Both the position numbers and the translations under genes were made by a program. Below, piece by piece: positions 1 through 7,901 of a stretch of DNA of 16,265 nt. Numbering within the stretch: position 1 is the stretch's first letter; each line of letters opens with the position of its first letter. Source of the stretch: CAZWHE01 sp964633825 (GTDB taxonomy: Bacteria > Planctomycetota > B15-G4 > CAYZWU01); contig CAZWHE010000091.1 of the NCBI GenBank assembly GCA_964633825.1, forward strand, positions 1 through 16,265. Reading direction: 5' to 3'. Under the pieces are notes generated by a model. That model did not search any database, was not told where the DNA came from, and saw only the letters and a list, made by a program, of their open reading frames with translations.

Positions 1-708
1 GAACGGGAAGAGCGGAACCTTGATGGCGAAGGCGAGGCCGAAAGCGAGGAAAAGCCAGATCTGGGTTTCTTCGGCCAGGGAAACGCCGTTCAGGATCTGG
101 AAGAAGGCGGCCGTGGGCGCTCCGAGCTGGTCCCGCGTGATGAGGATCAGCGTGATGATCCCGATCAACATCAGAACCGAGCCCACGAGGGTGTAAAGAA
201 AGAACTTGATTGCCGCATAAAAACGGCGCGGTCCGCCCCAGATCCCGACGATGAAATAAAGCGGAATCAGGGTGATTTCCCAGAAGATGTAGAAAAGGAA
301 GAGATCGGTCGCCGCGAAGACACCGACCATGCCCGTTTCCATGAGGAGATAAAAAATATTGAACTCTTTCACTCTCTCCTTCACATGGCTGTGCGAGGAG
401 AGAATAACGATGGGGGAGATGAAGGTGGTGAGCAGAAGGAGCAGGAGGCTGATTCCGTCTATGCCGAGCCGGTATGCAATCCCGAAGGACGGGATCCAGG
501 AGTAGACCTCCGTGAACTGGAGACCCCCGTCGGCGCCGTCGTAAAGGAAGAAGAGGGGCAAAGAGATCAGGAAGGTGATCAGCGAGATGATAAGGGTCAC
601 GGCCCGGATCATGCCCGTTTTTCCGCCCGGAATGAGAGAGACCGCAATCACCCCGAGAAAGGGGAGGAAAGTCACGGCGCTGAGTATCGGTATGCCGGAC
701 AGATCCAT
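1..708 (-). CDS. nuoM: NADH-quinone oxidoreductase subunit M (partial, 3' end beyond window)
   Basis: This is an antiporter-like proton-pumping subunit of the complex I membrane arm. The first 236 residues are visible and the frame is open to the left edge. Reading from the ATG at 708 gives a chain of hydrophobic helices. It includes the conserved glutamate E144 in the FWEITLIPLYF helix and the lysine K230 in the AFAIKVPLFPF segment, which match the pumping glutamate and lysine of the family. A strong AGGAGG sits 10 nt before this ATG. A decoy ATG at 715 lies in another frame, too close to the ribosome site, and does not give NuoM. The gene starts 16 nt after the nuoL stop, as expected in a nuo operon. 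The family normally has about 500 residues and 14 helices, so roughly half is missing only because the window ends. nuoN would be expected next. Confidence 0.97.
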   Translation of the reverse strand, partial: MDLSGIPILSAVTFLPFLGVIAVSLIPGGKTGMIRAVTLIISLITFLISLPLFFLYDGADGGLQFTEVYSWIPSFGIAYRLGIDGISLLLLLLTTFISPIVILSSHSHVKERVKEFNIFYLLMETGMVGVFAATDLFLFYIFWEITLIPLYFIVGIWGGPRRFYAAIKFFLYTLVGSVLMLIGIITLILITRDQLGAPTAAFFQILNGVSLAEETQIWLFLAFGLAFAIKVPLFPF

Positions 709-724
709 TGAGCATGTTCCTCCT

Positions 725-2671
725 CTAATGCAGTATCATCCAGAGAGCGGCCGCCGTTCCGATTACGATCCAGAAAGCGTATGAGCGCACCGCCCCCGTG
801 TGAAAGATCCTCACAGTAATTCCAAAAACATTGACGATTCCGGCAAAGAGATTGACGAGACCGTCGATCACGGCCAGATCGAAGCGTCCGAAGAAAGCGG
901 CCGTGTTCTTCAATGGTTTGACGATCAATGCGTGGTAGACCTCGTCCACGAAAAACTTGCCGAACACGGCCCGGTGGAGGCGCGGAAATGCCGCAGCCAT
1001 TCTTTCCGGGCGTTTCCGGCCTTTTCCGTATATGAGCCACGATGCAATGATGCCCGTGAAAACAACGGCCAGAGACAGACCCATCAGGAGGAGTTCGGTC
1101 GCGTGGCTCGGGTGCTCGCCGTGCCCGCCGAGCCGCTCGTGGGCCGCTGCGAATACGGGCTGCAGGAAATCGCCCAGCACGTTCGGGATGCCGAGGGTGT
1201 GTCCGAAGACGGCCGGGATCCCGAGCAGGCCTCCAACCAGCGAGAGAGCGGCCAGGATCCAGAGAGGAAGCGTCATCGACTTCGGCGGCGGGTGGATCTT
1301 GTCCTCTTCTCCGGCCTCCATGCGGCTCGATCCGAGGAACGTGAGGTAAACGAGTCTGAATGTATAGAAAGCCGTGATCCCGGCGGCGAGCACGCCGAGA
1401 GCCCAGAGCAGATATTTCCCGGCCGCGAAGTTGGAGAAGAGGATCTCGTCTTTCGAGAAAAAGCCGGCAAAGGGAATCACTCCGGCCAGCGCGAGCGATC
1501 CGGCGGAGAAGACGACGAATACGCCGGGCAGCCGTTTCTTCAGGGCGCCCATTCTTAGGATGTCCTGCTCGCCGTGGAGGGCGTGGATGACGGCGCCCGA
1601 CCCGAGGAAGAGAAGAGCCTTGAAAAAAGCATGGGTCGTGACGTGAAACACGCCGGCCGCGAAGGCGCCCACGCCCACGGCCATGAACATGTACCCGAGC
1701 TGGCTCACCGTGGAATAGGCCAGCACCTTCTTGATGTCGCGCTGGCAGATCCCGATGATGCCGGCGAAAAGGGCCGTCAGGCATCCCACGACAGCCACGA
1801 CCTCGAGCGCGCCGGGGCTCATGGCGAAGAGGGGGCTCATCCTGCAGAGCATGTAGATGCCGGCCGTGACCATCGTGGCGGCATGGATGAGGGCCGACAC
1901 GGGCGTCGGACCGGCCATGGCGTCGGGGAGCCAGACGTAGAGCGGGATCTGGGCCGACTTGCCGACGGCGCCCACGAAGTAGAGGAGCGCGATGCACATG
2001 ACGGCCGCCGCGCCGGGGTGAAGATCGGGCTTGTGCAAAGCTTCGAAGAGGTCGGGGAAGACCACGCTTCCGAATGTGGCGAAGGTCCAGACCGCGGCAA
2101 GGACGAATCCCACGTCGCCGATCCTGTTCACGATAAAGGCCTTCTTGCCCGCCTCGGCGCAGAAGTCCTTGTCGAAGTAGTATGAGATGAGGAGGTAGGA
2201 ACAGAGGCCGACCCCTTCCCAGCCGAGGAAGAGGAGGAGAAGGTTGTCGCTCATGACGAGCATGAGCATGGCGAAGATGAAGAGGTTGAGATAGGAGAAA
2301 TACCGTGCGCGGGAATAGTCCTCCTCGTGGGCCATGTACCCGACCGAATAGATATGAATCAGAAGCCCCACACCGGTCACGATGAGCGTCCACGTCATGG
2401 AGAGGGGATCGAGGAGAAAGCCGAGGGGCGCCCGGAATTCTCCCACGGAGATCCAGTCATAGAGAGACCAGCGGATGACTTCTTCCCCTTCGGGAAGCCC
2501 CGTGAGTCTTAAAAAAGCGGCCGCAGAGAGACAGAAGGATGCAAAAACGGTGAAGCAGGCCAGCACTCCGGGCGCGTTCCCCTTCATTCTCCGCCAGAAG
2601 ATGCCGTTGATTGCGGCGCCGGCCAGCGGGATCAGAGGAATCAGGGAGTAGAGTTTTTCGTCCAAGATCAT
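725..2671 (-). CDS. nuoL: NADH-quinone oxidoreductase subunit L
   Basis: This is the distal proton-pumping subunit of complex I, in the membrane. It has 648 residues, close to the usual length. The antiporter core is complete. E152 lies in FLGWEGVGLCSYLL and K238 in GAVGKSAQIPLYVWLPDAM. The proline-containing stretch GPTPVSALIHAATMVTAGIY follows at about 254-273. K407-D408 in GFFSKDEIL corresponds to the terminal charged pair. The C-terminal part, from about residue 565 (FFVDEVYH onward), is the long lateral helix and final anchor that tie NuoL to NuoM and NuoN; it is intact. A His/Gly-rich loop at about 503-518 lies between membrane segments. The ATG overlaps the nuoK stop by four bases (ATGA), which implies translational coupling. 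Long open frames on the opposite strand and in other frames here are shadows of GC-rich coding. Confidence 0.98.
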   Translation of the reverse strand: MILDEKLYSLIPLIPLAGAAINGIFWRRMKGNAPGVLACFTVFASFCLSAAAFLRLTGLPEGEEVIRWSLYDWISVGEFRAPLGFLLDPLSMTWTLIVTGVGLLIHIYSVGYMAHEEDYSRARYFSYLNLFIFAMLMLVMSDNLLLLFLGWEGVGLCSYLLISYYFDKDFCAEAGKKAFIVNRIGDVGFVLAAVWTFATFGSVVFPDLFEALHKPDLHPGAAAVMCIALLYFVGAVGKSAQIPLYVWLPDAMAGPTPVSALIHAATMVTAGIYMLCRMSPLFAMSPGALEVVAVVGCLTALFAGIIGICQRDIKKVLAYSTVSQLGYMFMAVGVGAFAAGVFHVTTHAFFKALLFLGSGAVIHALHGEQDILRMGALKKRLPGVFVVFSAGSLALAGVIPFAGFFSKDEILFSNFAAGKYLLWALGVLAAGITAFYTFRLVYLTFLGSSRMEAGEEDKIHPPPKSMTLPLWILAALSLVGGLLGIPAVFGHTLGIPNVLGDFLQPVFAAAHERLGGHGEHPSHATELLLMGLSLAVVFTGIIASWLIYGKGRKRPERMAAAFPRLHRAVFGKFFVDEVYHALIVKPLKNTAAFFGRFDLAVIDGLVNLFAGIVNVFGITVRIFHTGAVRSYAFWIVIGTAAALWMILH

Positions 2672-2976
2672 CCTTTCAGCTCGTCGAACTCATCGGAGTT
2701 CAGCGTTCCCTTCAGCCTGAAGATCGAAACGATGACGGCCAGTCCCACGGCCGCTTCGGCGGCGGCCACTGTGATCACGAGCAGCGCGTAGACCGTGCCG
2801 TCGTTCAGCCCATGGCGGCCGGCGAAAGCCACGATGGTCAGGTTGGCGGCGTTGAGCATCAGTTCCACGGCCATGAACATGACGATGACGTTCTTCCTGA
2901 CGAGGAATCCGGCCGCACCGATGCTGAAAAGGAGTGCGCTCAAAACGAGATAGTTCTCGAGAGGGAGAGACATCAT
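2668..2976 (-). CDS. nuoK: NADH-quinone oxidoreductase subunit K
   Basis: This is a small three-helix subunit of the proton-pumping arm, homologous to MrpC of Na+/H+ antiporters. From the first ATG it has 102 residues, against a family norm of about 100. Two buried glutamates needed for pumping are present: E38 in FMAVELMLNAANL and E74 in ITVAAAEAAVGLA. The start is ambiguous between two adjacent ATG codons at 2976 and 2973. The first overlaps the nuoJ stop as ATGA and sits 5 nt after a GAGGAGG ribosome site; the second sits 8 nt after it. Either gives an almost identical protein. A longer open frame upstream is out-of-frame nuoJ and is not used. The stop overlaps the nuoL start by four bases. 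Confidence 0.96.
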   Translation of the reverse strand: MMSLPLENYLVLSALLFSIGAAGFLVRKNVIVMFMAVELMLNAANLTIVAFAGRHGLNDGTVYALLVITVAAAEAAVGLAVIVSIFRLKGTLNSDEFDELKG

Positions 2977-3494
2977 TCCACCCTCCTCTTCTTGGCCAGA
3001 ACAACGGCCCCGATCATGGCGGCCAGGAGTATGACGGAGGCCGTCTCGAAGGGGAAGATGTACTTCGTGTAGAGAATCTTGCCTGCGGCGCTTCCCGAGC
3101 CTTCTCCCTCCGTGGTGTCCGCGTTCGGAAACTCTGGGTTCGGCATTTCCGCGTTCGGTATCTCCGCGCCGGCCAGGGTCACGGCCCATCCCACTCCGAG
3201 GAGAATGATTATTGCTGGAACAATCATTCTCGAAGGGGTCATGAGCTTTCCGAAGACGACGTCCTGGTTGACGAGAAGAATGACGAAGAGAAAGAGGACC
3301 ATGATCCCGCCCGCGTAGACCAGGATCTGGATCACGGCTAGGAACTCGGCGCCGAGGGTCAGGTAGATTCCGGCCAGGGCCAGAAAAGCCAGGACGAGGC
3401 CGAGAGCCGACGCCACGGGGTTCCGGGCCAGGATGACGCCGAGGGCGCCCGCAAGGGCAATAAACGCCAGAATATAGAAAATCACACTTTCCAT
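2973..3494 (-). CDS. nuoJ: NADH-quinone oxidoreductase subunit J
   Basis: This is a membrane subunit of complex I that sits between NuoH/A and NuoK and takes part in coupling quinone reduction to pumping. It has 173 residues and five predicted helices. The hallmark GAEFLAVIQILVYAGGIMVL segment at about 48-67 is the third helix, which bends during coupling in studied homologues. The loop between helices four and five (about 108-135) is unusual. It carries three imperfect PN repeats (EIPNA, EMPNP, EFPNA) and then an acidic Gly/Ser-rich stretch. The last helix ends in a basic KKRRVE tail. The ATG lies inside the end of nuoI (13-base overlap), and the stop overlaps the nuoK start. Confidence 0.96.
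   Translation of the reverse strand: MESVIFYILAFIALAGALGVILARNPVASALGLVLAFLALAGIYLTLGAEFLAVIQILVYAGGIMVLFLFVILLVNQDVVFGKLMTPSRMIVPAIIILLGVGWAVTLAGAEIPNAEMPNPEFPNADTTEGEGSGSAAGKILYTKYIFPFETASVILLAAMIGAVVLAKKRRVE
3120..3167 (-). repeat. 15-bp imperfect tandem repeat inside nuoJ
   Basis: Three consecutive 15-base units encode Ala-Glu-Ile-Pro-Asn, Ala-Glu-Met-Pro-Asn and Pro-Glu-Phe-Pro-Asn, and a partial fourth unit (GCGGA) follows. The constant core is CCGAAC with a preceding GA. The repeat falls in the loop between the fourth and fifth membrane helices of NuoJ, where length is likely tolerated. The period is a multiple of three, so gain or loss of a unit would keep the frame. Confidence 0.8.
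3201..3231 (-). repeat. Intragenic hairpin in nuoJ
   Basis: A perfect 10-base inverted repeat (GAGAATGATT and AATCATTCTC) closes a stem. In the transcribed strand it extends through one G-U and two A-U pairs to 13 base pairs, with a five-base loop CCAGC. It lies wholly in nuoJ coding sequence, over residues of the fourth membrane helix (around RMIVPAIIILL). No U-rich run follows, so it is not an intrinsic terminator. An mRNA processing or stability role is possible but unproven. It may simply reflect Ile-rich codon choice. Confidence 0.55.
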
Positions 3495-3988
3495 CTGTCG
3501 AAAGCCCTCCGGATATATTCGAGGCGGTCCTTCACCTCTTCTTCGGCTACGAGCAGCCTGTCGAGATCAAAGACGAGATCCGAGCGGGCGGGGGCTGCGA
3601 ATTCGAACTCGTGGGACATCACAATGGCTTCCTTGGGGCAGGCTTCTTCGCAGAAGCCGCACATGATGCAGCGCGCCGTGTCGATCTCGAACAGGTCGGG
3701 GGCTCTTTCTATGGGGTCATCGATCTCGTGCCCCTCGATGGTGATCGCCCTGGGCGGGCAGGCGAACTCGCAAAGGCCGCACGCCACGCAGCGCGGCTTC
3801 CCGTCCGACCTCTTCACGAGGACGGGCCGGCCCTTCATCTCGGGGAAGGGCGTGAGCTTCTCTTCCGGGTATTGGCGCGTCACCTTCTTTCTGAAGAGAA
3901 ATGAGAAGGTGAGCATGAGCCCCTTGATGAGAGGCCAGAAGAAAAGCTTCTCCAGGATGTTCAGCTTCGATTCTTTGACCAGGACCAC
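3482..3988 (-). CDS. nuoI: NADH-quinone oxidoreductase subunit I (8Fe ferredoxin-type)
   Basis: This subunit carries clusters N6a and N6b, which pass electrons from the NuoG side to NuoB. Two four-iron motifs are complete: C67-C70-C73 with C77 (CVACGLCEFACPP), and C107-C110-C113 with C117 (CIMCGFCEEACPK). The N-terminal amphipathic region (about 8-35) docks on the membrane arm. No ATG lies near the expected start. The best choice is GTG at 3988, about 12 nt after an AGAGG ribosome site at 4004-4001. That gives 168 residues, in line with the family. The frame runs open far upstream, but that part reads across nuoH in the wrong frame. The gene begins 20 nt after the nuoH stop and ends 13 nt inside nuoJ. 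The exact start is less certain than the identity. Confidence 0.96.
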   Translation of the reverse strand: MVLVKESKLNILEKLFFWPLIKGLMLTFSFLFRKKVTRQYPEEKLTPFPEMKGRPVLVKRSDGKPRCVACGLCEFACPPRAITIEGHEIDDPIERAPDLFEIDTARCIMCGFCEEACPKEAIVMSHEFEFAAPARSDLVFDLDRLLVAEEEVKDRLEYIRRAFDRWKV

Positions 3989-4008
3989 TTTGTATACGTT
4001 CCTCTTAT

Positions 4009-5043
4009 TTACAGCACGTCTTTCGTTACCAGGAAAGCCGTGGCGAGAACATTGATCAGTGCAAGCGGCAGCAGGACCTTCCAGCCCAGGTTCATGAGCT
4101 GGTCGTAGCGGAGCCGGGGGAGGGTCCAGCGCACGTGGATGAAGAATATGAGAAAAAGACCGACCTTGAGCACGAAGGCGGCCACACCGGCGAGGGCCAG
4201 GCTCCAGCCCTCGAGTCCGAGGGATTCGATGCCGGGAACGTGCCATCCGCCGAAGAAAAGAACGACCATCAGAGAGGTGCCGGCCACCATGGCGGCATAT
4301 TCGCCCATGAAAAAGAAAGCGAATTTCATGGACGAGTACTCCGTGTGGTATCCCGAAACAAGCTCCGATTCCGCCTCGGGCATATCGAAGGGAAGCCTGT
4401 TCGTCTCCGCGAAGAGCGCGATCAGGAAGAGGATGAACCCGAGGGGCTGCTGGAAGATGTTCCAATCGAAGAAACCGGCGCACTGAGCGGCCGCGATGTC
4501 GCGCAGGGAGAACGAGTCTCCCAGAAGAAGGACACCGACCACGGCGAGGCCGAGCGTGAGCTCGTAGGAGATCATCTGGGCCGTCGAACGGAGTCCGCCC
4601 AGGAGCGGGTATTTCGATCCCGAAGACCAGCCTCCGATGGAGAGCCCGTAAACACCGAGCGAGGAAACGGCCAGCATGAAAAGGACGCCGATCCCCACGT
4701 CGGCGATCCCGAGCTCGATTGTTTCGCCCGAGATCTCGATCTCGCCGCCGAATGGAATGACGGCCATCATCATGAAGGACGGGGCCATGGCCATGACGGG
4801 CGCCAGGATGAAGAAGGGGCGGTGCGCTTCCCGGGGAATCAGGTCCTCCTTGAAAACAAGCTTCACCATGTCGGCCAGGGGCTGGAGGATTCCGAAGGGT
4901 CCCACGCGGTTCGGTCCGTAACGGAACTGCATGAAGGCGGAAACGCGTCGCTCCAGATAAACGAGAACAGCGACCGATCCGAGGCAGGCTCCGAAGACGA
5001 CGCCCACCTTGACCAGCGTTGCAATGAGCTGAACCTCGCTCAT
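4009..5043 (-). CDS. nuoH: NADH-quinone oxidoreductase subunit H
   Basis: This is the membrane subunit that forms the quinone chamber with NuoB and NuoD. It has 344 residues and eight or so helices. Diagnostic stretches are YLERRVSAFMQFRYGPNRVG (about 29-48), LADMVKLVFKED (about 56-67) and the acidic cytoplasmic loop AETNRLPFDMPEAESELVSG (about 213-232) followed by YHTEYSSMKFAFFFMGEYA. These charged loops link quinone chemistry to the proton path in known complexes. The C-terminal IFFIHVRWTLPRLRYDQLM is also typical. The ATG overlaps the nuoG stop as ATGA, so translation is probably coupled. Confidence 0.98.
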   Translation of the reverse strand: MSEVQLIATLVKVGVVFGACLGSVAVLVYLERRVSAFMQFRYGPNRVGPFGILQPLADMVKLVFKEDLIPREAHRPFFILAPVMAMAPSFMMMAVIPFGGEIEISGETIELGIADVGIGVLFMLAVSSLGVYGLSIGGWSSGSKYPLLGGLRSTAQMISYELTLGLAVVGVLLLGDSFSLRDIAAAQCAGFFDWNIFQQPLGFILFLIALFAETNRLPFDMPEAESELVSGYHTEYSSMKFAFFFMGEYAAMVAGTSLMVVLFFGGWHVPGIESLGLEGWSLALAGVAAFVLKVGLFLIFFIHVRWTLPRLRYDQLMNLGWKVLLPLALINVLATAFLVTKDVL

Positions 5044-6614
5044 GACCCGCCTCCTTCTTCCCCGGGAAGCAGGGCTCCGTTCTCTCCAAGGTCGGAATAC
5101 CGGAGCCCCGAGAAGGCGTCCGCTTCCGCCGTCATTTTGTTGAAGATGTCTGCAGCTTCGGCCGGATCGGGCGCCTGTTCCTCATCGATGAGGAGCGCGC
5201 CGAGCCGTGAGAGCGTGACGAGGTCGGGAAAAACTCCGGGCGCCGGCGGAGGGAATGCGGGCTCGAACCTCTGAACCCGCCCCTGGAAGTTGATGAAGGT
5301 TCCGGCCTTCTCCATCCATGTGAGTCCCGGAATGGCCACATCGGCCGTTAGAGCCATTTCGGTCGCCGCGTGACCGAGAAAGACTTTAAAGCTCATGAGC
5401 TTCCAGATCTCGAGCGGAATGGCAAGCTCCGGGTCGGCGAGGAAAAGGGCGTCGCACCCGTTGTCGGCCAGAATCTTGTCGAGCTCGGGCGGGCTGACGA
5501 GGGGGATGTGGAGTAGATTCAGGGCTTTCACGTTGGCGGCACGCTCGCCTGTCCGGAGAACGCCGTCGGGTTCCTCGCTTTCGGGGCGGAGAGCGATGAT
5601 CTTGTCTCGGGCAAGGGACTCGAAAACGCGCTTGATGAGGTAGATCTCCTCTGTGGATCGCCGGGGGGATATGATAACGGCAAGGCGGTTCGTGTATCCG
5701 CCGAATCTCCGGGCGGCCGTCTCGACGGCGCTGTCGAGCGAAGCGGGAGAGCCGTCGACCAGGGGCTGTTCGAGCCGCGCCTCGGCCGCGGCTTCGAGAG
5801 GGCGAAAACGGCCCTCATTGCAGATGAAGCAGCCGTGGACGTCTTTGTTCGGCCGCGGCCTCACCCTGAGGAGGCGGGTCCGTCCCGTGCGGTGTTCGAG
5901 ATGGATGTTGCACCCCCGGCTGCAGTACGGACAGATCGACGCGGTCGATGTGAGGTTCCAGGACCGGCACTTGAACCGGAACTCTTCGAGCGTCAGCGCC
6001 CCAACGGGACAGATGTCGGCCAGGTTGCCCGTGTATGCCGAATCGAGTTTTTCGCCTGGGAATGTGGCGATGCGCGAGTGGTCGCCCCGGCCGGAAACGG
6101 TGAGCTGGGGCGCCTTGGCATAGTCGGCCATGAAGCGGACACAGCGCGTGCACAGGATGCACCTTTCGGCATCGAATATAATGTGCCCGCCCAGTTCGGT
6201 TTTCTTGAGGTCTTTTCTTCTCTCCTCTTTGAACCGGCTTTCCGTGAAACCGTGTTCGTACGAATAGTTCTGGAGAGGGCATTCGCCCGCCTTGTCGCAG
6301 ATCGGGCAGTCGAGGGGATGGTTGGCCAGGAGGAACTCGAGGACGCCCGCCCGGGCGCGGACCGCGTCTTCCGAGTGGGACTGGACTTCCAGGCCCTCGG
6401 TGACGTCCGTGCGGCACGACACGCCGAGGAAAGTGCGGCCTCCCGCCGTGAACTCGACCTGGCACATCCTGCAGGAACCCACCTTTTCGAGGGCGGGGTG
6501 GTAGCAGAAGTGGGGGATCTCCACGCCGATCGTGCGGGCGGCTTCGAGAACGGTTGTTCCCTTCGGGACCTCCAAGTCCCGGCCGTTGATCTTGAGTTTG
6601 ATCTGATCGCTCAT
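5040..6614 (-). CDS. nuoG: NADH-quinone oxidoreductase subunit G, compact form
   Basis: This is the largest iron-sulfur subunit of the NADH module. It has 524 residues, clearly shorter than the roughly 680-900 usual for bacterial NuoG. The N-terminal ligands are complete. N1b uses C37, C48, C51 and C67. N5 uses H99, C103, C106 and C112 in the H-x3-C-x2-C-x5-C pattern. N4 uses C152, C155, C158 and C202. A further CPYCSRGC motif (C228, C231, C235) with C265 matches the off-pathway N7 cluster kept in some bacteria and lost in mitochondria. The molybdopterin-oxidoreductase-like tail after about residue 270 is strongly reduced. The ATG at 6614 overlaps the nuoF stop (ATGA); a longer frame upstream is out-of-frame nuoF. 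The stop overlaps nuoH. Confidence 0.97.
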   Translation of the reverse strand: MSDQIKLKINGRDLEVPKGTTVLEAARTIGVEIPHFCYHPALEKVGSCRMCQVEFTAGGRTFLGVSCRTDVTEGLEVQSHSEDAVRARAGVLEFLLANHPLDCPICDKAGECPLQNYSYEHGFTESRFKEERRKDLKKTELGGHIIFDAERCILCTRCVRFMADYAKAPQLTVSGRGDHSRIATFPGEKLDSAYTGNLADICPVGALTLEEFRFKCRSWNLTSTASICPYCSRGCNIHLEHRTGRTRLLRVRPRPNKDVHGCFICNEGRFRPLEAAAEARLEQPLVDGSPASLDSAVETAARRFGGYTNRLAVIISPRRSTEEIYLIKRVFESLARDKIIALRPESEEPDGVLRTGERAANVKALNLLHIPLVSPPELDKILADNGCDALFLADPELAIPLEIWKLMSFKVFLGHAATEMALTADVAIPGLTWMEKAGTFINFQGRVQRFEPAFPPPAPGVFPDLVTLSRLGALLIDEEQAPDPAEAADIFNKMTAEADAFSGLRYSDLGENGALLPGEEGGGS

Positions 6615-7885
6615 CGTGCCGCCCCCGAAAGGACGCCGTCTTTCATGCGGGCTGTAAACTCGTCTCTGAAGTACTTCAGGGCCGAGCGCACCGGAGGGCT
6701 TATGGCGTCCGGGTAGACGCAGATCGTTCTTCCGCCCGCGCTCAGCGCAGCGATCTCTTCGAGCTGGTCGAGATCGGAGGGGGTTCCGTCGCCGTCGAGG
6801 ATCCTCTTCACGATGCGGTGGGTCCAGGCGCACCCCTCACGGCAGGGCGGGCACTGGCCGCATGTTTCGTGGCGGTAGAAAGAGGTCAGGATCTCGAGGG
6901 CTTCAACGATATCGGTCGTGTCGTCCATGACGATGAGGCCGCCCGTTCCGAGCATGGTGCCGGCGTCCATCAGCGTGGCGTGGTCCATTGCGGTATCGAC
7001 CATGTCCGCGGGCAGAAAGCCGGTGGACGTTCCGCCTGGAATGAAAGCCTTGAGGCCGCGCCCTTCCCGAACGCCTCCGGCGTGCTCGAAGATCAGCTCG
7101 CGAGCAGTGGTCCCGAGCGGGAGCTCGAACACGCCCGGAGAGACGACGTGTCCCGAGACCTGATAGAGAAGGTTTCCGAGCGATTCCTTCGTCCCGATCG
7201 AGTTGTACCACTCGGCTCCTCTCTCCAGGATGGCGGGAAGGTTCGAGATCGTTTCCACGTTGTTGACCGCCGTCGGCTTTCCCCAGAGGCCGGCCACGGC
7301 CGGGAAGGGGGGCTTGGGGCGGGGATGGCCTCTCCATCCCTCGAGAGATTCCATGAGGGACGTCTCTTCGCCGCAGATGTAAGCGCCGGCGCCGCGGTGC
7401 AGGTGGACGCGGACGGTGACATCCGTCCCGCATATGTTCCGGCCGAGAAGGTTGGCGGCCTCGGCTTCGGCGATGGCGTTCCTGAGAATCGTGAAGCTCT
7501 TCAGGTACTCGCCCCGGATATAGATGTAAGCGTCTTCCGCCGAGATGGCATAGCAGGCGATTGCGATCCCCTCGAGGAGGAGATGGGGATCCTCTTCCAT
7601 GATGATCCTGTCCTTGCACGTGCCCGGTTCGCCCTCGTCGGCGTTGACGGCGAGATAGCGGGGGCCCTCGAAATCCTTGGGCATGAACGTCCACTTCCTC
7701 CCAGTGGGAAAGCCGGCGCCGCCCCGTCCCCTGAGGCCGGAGTCGACCACGATCCGGGTGACTTCCTCCGGTTTCTTCTCCTTGAGCACGCGCTCCGCCG
7801 TGGCCCAGGCCCCGTGGGAGCGGATCGTTTCAAGAGAAGGGGAGTTCTCGATTCCGATCCTGGCTGTCAGGTACTTTTCAGACAC
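6611..7885 (-). CDS. nuoF: NADH-quinone oxidoreductase subunit F (NADH- and FMN-binding)
   Basis: This is the entry site of complex I: it binds NADH and FMN and holds cluster N3. It has 424 residues. The FMN/NADH region GLRGRGGAGFPTGRKW is at about 50-65, and NADEGEPGTCKDR at 81-93. The second glycine-rich stretch GAGAYICGEETSLMESLEG is at about 165-183. The N3 ligands are C342, C345 and C348 (TCGQCPPCREG) plus C389 (GRTIC). The start is GTG at 7885, preceded by GGAG 11 nt upstream. The nearby ATG at 7892-7890 opens a frame that stops after five codons, so GTG is the reasonable choice. It begins 16 nt after nuoE and overlaps nuoG by four bases. Confidence 0.98.
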   Translation of the reverse strand: MSEKYLTARIGIENSPSLETIRSHGAWATAERVLKEKKPEEVTRIVVDSGLRGRGGAGFPTGRKWTFMPKDFEGPRYLAVNADEGEPGTCKDRIIMEEDPHLLLEGIAIACYAISAEDAYIYIRGEYLKSFTILRNAIAEAEAANLLGRNICGTDVTVRVHLHRGAGAYICGEETSLMESLEGWRGHPRPKPPFPAVAGLWGKPTAVNNVETISNLPAILERGAEWYNSIGTKESLGNLLYQVSGHVVSPGVFELPLGTTARELIFEHAGGVREGRGLKAFIPGGTSTGFLPADMVDTAMDHATLMDAGTMLGTGGLIVMDDTTDIVEALEILTSFYRHETCGQCPPCREGCAWTHRIVKRILDGDGTPSDLDQLEEIAALSAGGRTICVYPDAISPPVRSALKYFRDEFTARMKDGVLSGAAR

Positions 7886-7901
7886 AGGGAATCATTCTCC
7901 G

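Noticed and set aside
713..715. ATG at 715 as the nuoM start
   Set aside because: It is only three bases from the ribosome site and opens a frame unrelated to NuoM; the ATG at 708 gives the correct protein.
672..2393. Long minus-strand open frame of 573 codons overlapping nuoL
   Set aside because: It is the +1-type shadow of nuoL: Arg/Gly/Pro-rich, with no family features, while the nuoL frame is unmistakable.
4135..5274. Long plus-strand open frame of 379 codons antisense to nuoH/nuoG
   Set aside because: It is antisense to two certain genes, very rich in Glu/Gly/His as expected from complementing membrane-protein codons, and has no ribosome site or recognisable domain.
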